Assembly (NCBI GenBank): GCA_041599115.1
Contig: JBFHXF010000004.1
Coordinates: forward strand, 1-46,421
Source of the DNA: JACZUI01 sp041599115
GTDB lineage: Bacteria > Actinomycetota > Acidimicrobiia > Spongiisociales > ZC4RG35
Length of the DNA: 46,421 bases
Direction of reading: 5' to 3'
Of the stretch, positions 23,425 to 30,399 are shown in pieces. A program made the position numbers and the translations under genes. Numbering within the stretch: position 1 is the stretch's first letter; each line of letters begins with the position of its first letter. The notes under the pieces are model-generated. The model was not told the origin of the DNA, searched no databases, and saw nothing but the letters and a program-made list of their open reading frames with translations.

Positions 23425-24396
23425 TCAGGAGGTCGCGGGGACGGTCGTGCCGGTGTCTGCCGGGGCACTTGCAGTGACCAAACCGCAGTCGGTCAAGGTC
23501 GTGGCGAGGTCGGCACCGCCGAATCGAACCCGCTCGAAGGCGACCACCGAAGCCAATTGCAAATCGGTGAGACTCGAATGGCCCGGCATCCCACCCTTGA
23601 TGGGCTTGGCGCCGTCGCCGTAGGTGGAACTGCCCTCACCTTGAAGACCGGCAGAGCCCACTCTGACCCAATGCAAATGGTCGGCGCAAGCCCCGAAGGT
23701 GTTTGTCACATTGTTCAGAGCCGGAAAAGCCGAGCTTCCCGCCCCGGCGGCGCCATGACACCCACTGCAGTTGACCCCGGTGACACCGCTTCCGAGATAG
23801 ATCGTCTCACCCTGGGCGATGTAGTCGACCGACCCGCCGCCAACACCGGAGCCTGTGAACGGCGAGCCGTCGCAATTCACGATTTGGCCCGTGATCACGT
23901 CGGTGGAGAGCTGCGTTGCGTCGCCGCACGTTCCTGTGGCCGACCCGCCCAGCGTCAAGAGAGCGAACACCGGCGCAATGACCAATACGGCCAACAGCCA
24001 TTTCGGCATCCGGAAGTTGGTTCTCTCTCTGAGCCCAGCGGTCGGCACGGTGATGACTTCAGCCAGGTGGGCCGCCTCGGCCGGAGTGACCTCGGCAGGA
24101 GTCGGGGAACGCCCCACTGCCACAGTCGACCCGGGACCGACCGACGCCGCCGGCTGCGTCTCCGGTTCTGTGGCAGCAGGCTCGTAGCTCTCGGTGACGG
24201 GACCTGGCGGGGGATTCGGCGCTGTTTCAGTTGTCGCTGCGGCGGGCGAGTCAGGTATCTCCTTGCCTTCGGCCCACGCGGCGAGGACCTCCTCCACCGA
24301 CCTCCCGGTAGCGGCGGCGCGCGAGGCGGCAGAACGGCTGACGATCGACTCGGGAAGGCCCAAAGCGGCCGCCGCGGCTGACAGGGAATCGCTCAT
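23425..24396 (-). CDS. Membrane-anchored monohaem cytochrome c with shared N-terminal tag
   Basis: Protein of 323 residues. Residues 1-45 form a helical tag (ALGLPESIVSRSAASRAAAT, then SVEEVLAAWAEG) also found in the next gene and in the cytochrome b C-terminal subunit. A Pro/Ala/Glu-rich linker (~46-125), one membrane segment (MPKWLLAVLVIAPVFALLTL) and an extracytoplasmic c-type domain with CSGCH follow. Five further cysteines (CGD, NCDG, GACAD, TDCG) probably form disulfides. The distal haem ligand could be Met in KGGMPGH. It overlaps the ccoO-like gene by 4 nt, so it is the last gene of a three-gene minus-strand operon. Confidence 0.85.
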   Translation of the reverse strand: MSDSLSAAAAALGLPESIVSRSAASRAAATGRSVEEVLAAWAEGKEIPDSPAAATTETAPNPPPGPVTESYEPAATEPETQPAASVGPGSTVAVGRSPTPAEVTPAEAAHLAEVITVPTAGLRERTNFRMPKWLLAVLVIAPVFALLTLGGSATGTCGDATQLSTDVITGQIVNCDGSPFTGSGVGGGSVDYIAQGETIYLGSGVTGVNCSGCHGAAGAGSSAFPALNNVTNTFGACADHLHWVRVGSAGLQGEGSSTYGDGAKPIKGGMPGHSSLTDLQLASVVAFERVRFGGADLATTLTDCGLVTASAPADTGTTVPATS

Positions 24397-25145
24397 CCGG
24401 ACACCGGACTGGAAGACTCGTGAAGATAGGCGATGAGGTTCTCCATATCTGCCGGGGAAAGGAAAAAGCGACCGTGCTCGCCGGAGCCCTCGAGCACCGC
24501 TCGCAGATTGGTGTTGGTCAAGCGGCTGCCAACATTGGAGAGGTCCGGTCCGAAACGCCGCGTGCCGAGGACCTGGTTGGAGTCACCCAGGGTGGCCGGG
24601 CCCAGGCCCACGTCAGAGACTATCGGTCTCACCATCTGGGTGTGACACGACCCGCATCCCTGGCTCTCGTAAACCCTCTCGCCGGCCAGACCCGCCTCCG
24701 AATGGGCAATGATGGAGGTGCGAGTCCCGGGTGCATCGGCCGCGAGGGACGGACCCACCAACCCCACCAACACCATTATCACGAAGAGGACGACGGCAGA
24801 CACGAGAACAGTCATCGGATTATCGGTTGCGCCGATGAGGACAGGCGGGCTGCCTCCGGTGGGCACAGGAGATGCTGCTGCCGGTGGCGCTGGGACAGGA
24901 AGAGGAATCTCGAACGTCGGCTCGAGTGACGGCGACGAATCTGCCGGTCTGGTCGGAGCAGGTTCCTGACCCGGGCCAGCCTCGGGCGACACGGCTGCCG
25001 GGGACACCGGGGAGCCGCCGGTCCATGCTGCCAGAACAGCATCCAGGCTGGAGCCGGTGGCGGTGGCGCGCGCCTGAGCCGAACGGCTGGCCAGGTCCTC
25101 CGGGATGCCGAGTGCTGCGGCGGCCGCCGCGAGAAGTTCACTCAT
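24393..25145 (-). CDS. CcoO-like membrane cytochrome c with shared N-terminal tag
   Basis: Protein of 250 residues. N-terminal tag ALGIPEDLASRSAQARATAT then SLDAVLAAW; Pro-rich linker; membrane helix (MTVLVSAVVLFVIMVLVGLV); and a haem c domain with GCGSCHTQMVRPIVSDVGLG. The CHxQMVRP signature and the later RRFGPDLSNVGSRLT match the CcoO (FixO) subunit of cbb3 oxidases, although CcoO itself lacks the N-terminal tag. Its start overlaps the stop of the CcoN-like gene by 8 nt, the same N-O gene order as in cbb3 operons. Since the partner N subunit lacks metal ligands, it probably works in electron relay rather than oxygen reduction. Confidence 0.85.
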   Translation of the reverse strand: MSELLAAAAAALGIPEDLASRSAQARATATGSSLDAVLAAWTGGSPVSPAAVSPEAGPGQEPAPTRPADSSPSLEPTFEIPLPVPAPPAAASPVPTGGSPPVLIGATDNPMTVLVSAVVLFVIMVLVGLVGPSLAADAPGTRTSIIAHSEAGLAGERVYESQGCGSCHTQMVRPIVSDVGLGPATLGDSNQVLGTRRFGPDLSNVGSRLTNTNLRAVLEGSGEHGRFFLSPADMENLIAYLHESSSPVSG

Positions 25146-26571
25146 CGTGCAAGCCATTCTGGACCAGGATCTCTTGAGAGACCGCCTGGCCAGTGAACAA
25201 AGTGCCGGTGATCACCGACACGTAGGCGAGTTGCCCGAGGAAGGCAACGACCGCAAAAGCCACGCCGAGAAGTTTGAGGGTATCTGCTGCCGCCGCCCCC
25301 ATTCCCCAACCCTGGCCGACGTCGACATAGGCGGCGCTGTTCGAACCGGCCAGCCACGAGTATCCGCTCACCATGCCCGCGGCAGCAAGAGTCAGCAGAA
25401 CTCCCCCGACACCGATCACGGTGAGACGGATGAAAGTCTTGGCACGGCCGCCCCCAACCAGACGTCTGCCGGAGACCCTGGGAAGAGCCTCAATGGTCAG
25501 CCCGGCAACGAGCAGGGTGCCCACTCCGAGCAAAGCTGCGTACTCGACGGCCTCCCAATACGCGGTCAGTCCGACTATCGAGGCGACGGTCGGGAAGGAC
25601 CCCAGACTCGCCATGACGGCCACGATCACCGCGCCGTAGAGACCGAGGACAGCAGAGGTGATCCCGGGCTTCTCGGCGAGATCGCCCCAGCGACCCTCGA
25701 GGGTCAGTGAGACATTGGCAGCGTTGGCCAGGGCCCCCACGGGAAATGCGACCCCGAATGCCGCGGCCGCACCCGCTACCCACGTCGGGCCGGGCCCAAA
25801 AATGATTTGCGCGGAGCCCCACCAGACTCCAGCAAAACCGATCGACCAGAACCCGATCTGCGCCAGCTGTCGCGATGCCAGCGGAACGTCGACCTCCTTG
25901 ACAACGCTGTAGTAGGCGAGCCCCGTCCCCACTGTGAGGACGAACATCGTCAGAAAGCCGGCAGTGAAGAAGAGGTCGGTGTAGCTGATGGCGAGCCGGC
26001 TCAGTCCCGGGATCTCCGATGCGAAATAGGTGAGATAGAGAAGAGGAAGCCAGACGACGCCACCGAGGACAAACCAGATCGTGACAAAGCTGCGAGGCTC
26101 CCGGCGCCTCGTGATCGTTCCGATCACCACGACTGCCGGCAGAATCAGGGCCAGGGCAAACGGGACGTGCATCCACCAAGGCAGTCCAAAAGGCTGCCGG
26201 CCCCCACCGAGACCCAAACCTATCACGAACCATCCCGCGGCGACCAAGCCGGACAAGAGAATCATTGACGCTCGCGCCAGGTCCACGCTCCACAAGCGGG
26301 CCCCGGTGAGCCGGGGAAGAACGTAATAAACGCCACCCAGCAGGGACACTCCGGCGAAGCCCAGCATCAGAGTCAGATTGGCCATCGGCTCGAGCCGGCC
26401 GAAGCTGATCGGCAGAAGGGAGAATCGAAGTGAGAAGATGGCGAGCAGTTCCATCAGCCCGCCGACTGCCAGGAACACCGCCCCAATCAGAAAGTGGGCG
26501 GTGGCGATCCGGTCTTCGTCGTCACCACCCCCTAGGAAGGCTCGTATGTATTCAGATTGTCTTGCAACCAC
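25138..26571 (-). CDS. CcoN-like haem-copper oxidase subunit I lacking all haem and copper ligands
   Basis: Polytopic membrane protein (about 12 helices), 477 residues from GTG 26571 (GAGGAA upstream); the frame is open to ATG 26709 (523 residues), and the residue numbers here use that longer form. The CcoN pattern is clear but ligands are replaced: the low-spin haem HTN region reads EPMAN (Met109), the CuB HH pair in CcoN (GPHHLHYT) reads GSAQIIFG (Ala300-Gln301), HFW reads GFW, and the late HVH haem pair reads AVE (387-389). Only His72, His181 and His521 exist in the whole protein. The fold is otherwise intact (FFTAGFLTMF, NAANVSLTLEGRW, EALPRVSG). It cannot bind the usual cofactors and probably acts as a scaffold or quinone-site protein for its cytochromes c. 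Confidence 0.85.
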   Translation of the reverse strand: MVARQSEYIRAFLGGGDDEDRIATAHFLIGAVFLAVGGLMELLAIFSLRFSLLPISFGRLEPMANLTLMLGFAGVSLLGGVYYVLPRLTGARLWSVDLARASMILLSGLVAAGWFVIGLGLGGGRQPFGLPWWMHVPFALALILPAVVVIGTITRRREPRSFVTIWFVLGGVVWLPLLYLTYFASEIPGLSRLAISYTDLFFTAGFLTMFVLTVGTGLAYYSVVKEVDVPLASRQLAQIGFWSIGFAGVWWGSAQIIFGPGPTWVAGAAAAFGVAFPVGALANAANVSLTLEGRWGDLAEKPGITSAVLGLYGAVIVAVMASLGSFPTVASIVGLTAYWEAVEYAALLGVGTLLVAGLTIEALPRVSGRRLVGGGRAKTFIRLTVIGVGGVLLTLAAAGMVSGYSWLAGSNSAAYVDVGQGWGMGAAAADTLKLLGVAFAVVAFLGQLAYVSVITGTLFTGQAVSQEILVQNGLHDE

Positions 26572-26736
26572 CGGGGCTTCCTCGCTCTGGGACGAGACGG
26601 CCGGAGCATAACGACTTCGCGGAATCGAGTACCCACCTTCCTGCAGAGGGCGTCTTGCACGCGTAAGGTTCACGGTGAGGGCCCGGGTTGTGGTAGAAAC
26701 ATCCGGCACTCAGTTCGAGCCGCACTTAGGAACCAG

Positions 26737-27369
26737 ATGTATCGCCTCACAGAACTAACCGACGGACGTCGCCGTGCCATCGGCTCGGGGCTTCTCGGAG
26801 TTGGTGCAGTAACCCTGATCCTGGCGGTGTGGTGGATCCACTTTTCCAGCTTCCCCAAGACGGAGGTCGTCGACGGTGTGACGATTCCCGTCGTTCTCGA
26901 CCAGTTCAACTGGGTCCCCCGGGGCCACTTCTTCAAGGCAATCGGATATCTGGGGGCCTTTGGCGCATCCCAGATGCTGCTCGGGGGAGCCCTCTTCGTT
27001 TGGGTTCTCAATCAGAAGATGACGTGGGCGCGGGCGGCCTTCGCTGCCTTCCTCACCTGGATCGAGTTGGTGGTCATCTTCGCCATCGTGCCATCGGAAT
27101 GGCTCAGTTTCGCCCAGACCGATCTCAACTGGTCCACGCAGCGAGTCGCAGTGACTGTTCCTCCCTGGCTGGTGCTCGGTAATCATGTGGACATCTCCTA
27201 CGGCGCTCTCAAGGACGCGATCTCAGGCGGCTACCACGTGGTGATGCTGGGCGCCGGCGCGGTGTTCGGGCTCGAAGTGCAGAAGATGCGCAAGGGTCGG
27301 CCCGCCTCGGCGGAGAAGCCCCAGCCAAGGTCACCTTATGGACGGCCCCTGGTCAAGGGTGACGCCTGA
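26737..27369 (+). CDS. Four-helix membrane protein at the head of the b6f-like operon
   Basis: Protein of 210 residues; AGGA precedes the ATG. Four membrane segments are visible: AIGSGLLGVGAVTLILAVWW, AIGYLGAFGASQMLLGGALF, AFAAFLTWIELVVIFAIVP and YHVVMLGAGAVFGLEV. Between helices lie HFSSFPKTEVVDGV and a tryptophan-rich loop (SEWLSFAQTDLNW). Histidines near helices 2 and 4 (RGHFF, GGYHVV) could bind a cofactor, but no known signature was found. It overlaps the ferredoxin gene by 1 nt and is therefore likely an accessory subunit of the complex. The family is not recognised. It is divergent from the CcoN-like operon. Confidence 0.7.
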   Translation: MYRLTELTDGRRRAIGSGLLGVGAVTLILAVWWIHFSSFPKTEVVDGVTIPVVLDQFNWVPRGHFFKAIGYLGAFGASQMLLGGALFVWVLNQKMTWARAAFAAFLTWIELVVIFAIVPSEWLSFAQTDLNWSTQRVAVTVPPWLVLGNHVDISYGALKDAISGGYHVVMLGAGAVFGLEVQKMRKGRPASAEKPQPRSPYGRPLVKGDA

Positions 27370-27818
27370 TGCCTCGAGGTGTCGTTGACGAGACCCCACC
27401 GATCAGGGACGACTATCAGCTTGCCCTCGTCGAAGGTGACTACTTCAAGGACAAACTGCGCCCCAAGCAGTTTCTCCACATCGACCAGTCCGAGTGCATC
27501 CTCTGTGAGGGATGTGTCGACATCTGCCCTTGGAAGTGCATCCATTATCTCTCGTTGAATGCGATCGATGATGCCCTCAACGTGGATCATCCCGGTGACG
27601 ATCCACAGAATCTCGGGTTCTTCATCGTCGATGAGGACGAGTGCACTCGCTGTCAACTGTGTATCGACCGCTGCCCAACGGGCGTCATATCCTTGGGCAA
27701 GTTCGAAGGTTCCGTGGCCGATCAAGCGGAGGTTCTCGGCCTCGACGTGCGACCGTGGGACTTCGACACCGGACAACGAGATTTCAAGAACGGATACTCA
27801 TATGGAATGCGCTGGTAG
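27369..27818 (+). CDS. 2x[4Fe-4S] ferredoxin subunit
   Basis: Protein of 149 residues with two cluster motifs, CILCEGCVDICP (~44-55) and CTRCQLCIDRCP (~92-103), separated by a ~35-residue insert (ALNVDHPGDDPQN). The N-terminal region PPIRDDYQLALVEGDYFKD and the C-terminal VRPWDFDTGQRDFKNGYS tail are unlike simple ferredoxins and look like docking segments. No signal peptide or membrane segment, so it is cytoplasmic-facing. Its place between a membrane protein and cytochrome b suggests a subunit that passes electrons into or out of the b6f-like complex on the cytoplasmic side. Confidence 0.88.
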   Translation: MPRGVVDETPPIRDDYQLALVEGDYFKDKLRPKQFLHIDQSECILCEGCVDICPWKCIHYLSLNAIDDALNVDHPGDDPQNLGFFIVDEDECTRCQLCIDRCPTGVISLGKFEGSVADQAEVLGLDVRPWDFDTGQRDFKNGYSYGMRW

Positions 27819-27826
27819 GGGGCGTC

Positions 27827-28603
27827 TTGGCTAACGGCAACGGCAAGACCGGATTGAAGGACAGGATCAAGGAGACCAACCAGAAACTCTGGGGCTCCCA
27901 GGTGGTCGAGGCGATTCTCCGTCCGGGATCTCCCTTCAAGAAGGGTTACTCGGACAGTCCTCGCAACCGCTCCTATGTTGTGATGAACAATGTGCTGTAC
28001 CACCTCCACCCGGTGAAGGTGAAGCGGCACGGGGTCAAACTCTCCTACACGCTCTGCCTGGGCGGATTGTCATTCTTCTTGTTCATCCTGCTCACCATCA
28101 CCGGCATCTTCCTCATGTTCTACTACACCCCGTCTGCCGAATTGGCATACCACGACATCCAGGCGCTCTCCACCCAGGTTGCCTTTGGGACCCTGGTGAG
28201 GAACCTGCATCGTTGGGGTGCGCACCTGATGGTGTTGTCGGTGTTCCTTCACATGAGCCGGGTCTTCTATCACGGCGCCTACAAGCCGCCGCGTGAGTTC
28301 AACTGGGTGATCGGAGTACTCCTTCTCTTCCTGACACTCTTCCTCTCGTTTTCCGGCTACCTCCTGCCATGGGACCAGTTGGCCCTCTGGGCGGTGACCG
28401 TGGGTACCAACATGGCCGGGTTCATCCCCGTTATCGGGGGCCAGGCCAAGTTCGCCTTGCTGGCCGGAGTAGAGGTGTCCGGCGCCACTCTCTTGAGGTT
28501 CTACGTCCTACATGTCCTGTTCTTTCCCTTCATCCTCGTGATCTTCCTTGCCGTCCATTTCTGGCGGGTGCGCAAAGACGGCGGAATCTCCGGACCCCTT
28601 TAA
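27827..28603 (+). CDS. qcrB: Cytochrome b6-type N-terminal subunit (haem bL/bH)
   Basis: Protein of 258 residues with a TTG start after AGGGGG. The four haem-b histidines are in LHRWGAHLMVLSVFLHMSR and YVLHVLFFPFILVIFLAVHF. The segment YTLCLGG matches cytochrome b6 YCLGG, whose cysteine (Cys35 in chloroplast b6) binds the extra haem c-n covalently. LPWDQLALWAVTVGTN and the terminal RKDGGISGPL also match b6. Four membrane helices as in b6; the four C-terminal helices of a full cytochrome b are in the next gene. It is the core of the quinol:cytochrome c reductase. The ~50 residues before VLYHLHPVKVKRHG are an N-terminal extension. Confidence 0.93.
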   Translation: MANGNGKTGLKDRIKETNQKLWGSQVVEAILRPGSPFKKGYSDSPRNRSYVVMNNVLYHLHPVKVKRHGVKLSYTLCLGGLSFFLFILLTITGIFLMFYYTPSAELAYHDIQALSTQVAFGTLVRNLHRWGAHLMVLSVFLHMSRVFYHGAYKPPREFNWVIGVLLLFLTLFLSFSGYLLPWDQLALWAVTVGTNMAGFIPVIGGQAKFALLAGVEVSGATLLRFYVLHVLFFPFILVIFLAVHFWRVRKDGGISGPL

Positions 28604-28612
28604 GGAGTATTT

Positions 28613-29524
28613 GTGGCGGATATCCCCGAAAGTCTCTTGAGAAGGTCGGCCGAAGCCAAGGCCAAGGCTCTTGGCGTTCCGGTTGAGCAGGTCCTGGCCG
28701 AAATGAAGGGTGAGGGCCCTCCGATCGAGGTGCCGGTGCCCGAGTCTGTGGCCGAGGAACCGATCGAGGAGACAACCGAAACTCCGGCACCCCCCGAAGA
28801 ACCCCCAACAGTCGTGTCGTCGGGCGCCGAGGCGGCGTCGGCACAGCTTGAAGAACCGGTTGAGGAGGCGGCTGCGGCCGTGGCCACGATCGAGGCCGAG
28901 ACGATCGAGGCCGAGACTCCGGCGGCGTCATCCGGAAACGGGAAGATTGCCTCGGTGGTGAGTCCCCGGCCAAGTGTTCCACCGGTAGGCACCCCTGAGG
29001 GGGTTCGCACCCAGCGGTTGCTCACCGTGGTCAAGGCCCGCGCCATCCAGAACGTCAAGGCGGAGCCCACGGACAAGGTCAACACCTGGCCACATCTCAT
29101 GTTGATCGAGTTTGGGGCGCTGCTGGCCATTACCGGGCTGTTGATCATCATGTCGGTCGTGATCTTCTCGCCGCTCTTGGATCCGGCGAACGTGAACGCG
29201 ACTCCCAATCCTTCCAAAGCCCCGTGGTATTTCCTCGGTCTTCAGGAGATGCTCTCGTATTTCGACCCGCAGATCGCAGGCGTGATGGTTCCCACCTTCA
29301 CCGGCCTGATCGGGTTCATGATGATCCCGTTCATCGACAAGAACCCGTCGACCCGGCCGAGTGATCGGAAGTTCGCCATCCTTCTGTATTCGATCTTCAT
29401 GGCCGGCTCGGCGACGTTGACGATCTTCGGGGTCCTCTTCCGCGGGCGGGGGTTCAACTTCACCTACCCATGGAAGGACGGCATCTTCTTCGACGATCTC
29501 AAAGATTGGGTCCACTTCGAATGA
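28613..29524 (+). CDS. Cytochrome b C-terminal (subunit IV-like) with tag and acidic linker
   Basis: Protein of 303 residues; GTG start with AAGGAG upstream. Residues 2-33 (IPESLLRRSAEAKAKALG then VPVEQVLAEMKG) repeat the N-terminal tag of the two tagged cytochromes c. Residues ~34-130 are an acidic Pro/Glu/Ala linker. The core has three membrane helices (FGALLAITGLLIIMSVVIF, FTGLIGFMMIPFI, ILLYSIFMAGSATLTIFGVLF). The Qo-site PEWY motif appears as APWYFLGLQEML. The NPSKAPWYF and GVMVPTFTGLIGF stretches match subunit IV. Its stop overlaps the Rieske start. Confidence 0.92.
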   Translation: MADIPESLLRRSAEAKAKALGVPVEQVLAEMKGEGPPIEVPVPESVAEEPIEETTETPAPPEEPPTVVSSGAEAASAQLEEPVEEAAAAVATIEAETIEAETPAASSGNGKIASVVSPRPSVPPVGTPEGVRTQRLLTVVKARAIQNVKAEPTDKVNTWPHLMLIEFGALLAITGLLIIMSVVIFSPLLDPANVNATPNPSKAPWYFLGLQEMLSYFDPQIAGVMVPTFTGLIGFMMIPFIDKNPSTRPSDRKFAILLYSIFMAGSATLTIFGVLFRGRGFNFTYPWKDGIFFDDLKDWVHFE

Positions 29525-30396
29525 GTGCCACCAATCTGGCCTTGATTGCGGTCGCGGCTATCGCCGTACTGGGGGCGGCCGGCGCCTTCGCCGTTGCTTT
29601 TCGCAGGTCTGAGCACACGGAGGTGAAAGACCCTACGGCCGGAGTGTCAGCGGAGACCCGAGCGGCTGATCGTTCGATGGTCGGGGTCCGGGTCGAACCC
29701 GTTGCGCCGGCCGAGACCGTTGTTGAGCCGGTCGAAGCCGCGACGGAGGTGGAGCCGGAGCCCGAGCCCGAGCCGGGTGGCATCCACGTCGTCCTCGCCC
29801 AGCGCGTGATTGAGGTCTCTCCCGAGGTCGGAGGTGTCAGCCGGCGTCAGTTCTTCAACCGGGCCATGACCGCTACTTGGGGGTCCTTCCTGGCCTTGAT
29901 GGGTCTCAACTCCCTCGCCTTCATGTGGCCCCGTCTCACCGGCGGTTTCGGTGCCGACATCGACGCCGGGCCCCTGGCAGATCTCAGCAAGCAGGTCTAT
30001 GCATCGGACGGTTCTGTTCTGCCGCTATTCATTCCGGAGGCTCGCGCCTACCTGGTACCCGCCCCACCCACGTTGAGTGAGCAGTTCGCCGGCAAGTCGG
30101 TCGAAGCCGGGGGCCTGATGGCCCTGTTCCAGAGGTGTGTCCACCTCGGGTGCAGGGTTCCGTGGTGCGCCCCTTCGCAGGGATTCGAGTGTCCGTGCCA
30201 CGGATCCAAGTACAACGCAGTTGGTGAGTACTTCGCCGGGCCTGCCCCCCGAAACCTCGACCGGTTCCTGGTGGTCTTGAACGGCTCGAACTTCACCATC
30301 AAGACGGGCACGATCATCCAGACGCCGCGTGCTCCTTCCAAGAGCGTCGAATACCCGCAGGGACCGAGCTGTATCGCCGCTACGGCAGAGGGCTAG
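29521..30396 (+). CDS. qcrA: Rieske iron-sulfur protein
   Basis: Protein of 291 residues. A first membrane segment (ALIAVAAIAVLGAAGAFAVAF) is followed by a Pro/Glu-rich stretch, a second anchor preceded by a Tat-like RRQFFNRA, and the Rieske domain. Cluster ligands are in CVHLGC and CPCHGS, with extra cysteines (VPWC) as in disulfide-linked Rieske folds. NLDRFLVVLNG and PQGPSC follow. It transfers electrons from quinol at the Qo site to a cytochrome c, here probably the dihaem protein encoded next. It overlaps the cytochrome b gene (ATGA), so it is translationally coupled. Confidence 0.94.
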   Translation: MSATNLALIAVAAIAVLGAAGAFAVAFRRSEHTEVKDPTAGVSAETRAADRSMVGVRVEPVAPAETVVEPVEAATEVEPEPEPEPGGIHVVLAQRVIEVSPEVGGVSRRQFFNRAMTATWGSFLALMGLNSLAFMWPRLTGGFGADIDAGPLADLSKQVYASDGSVLPLFIPEARAYLVPAPPTLSEQFAGKSVEAGGLMALFQRCVHLGCRVPWCAPSQGFECPCHGSKYNAVGEYFAGPAPRNLDRFLVVLNGSNFTIKTGTIIQTPRAPSKSVEYPQGPSCIAATAEG

Positions 30397-30399
30397 GGA

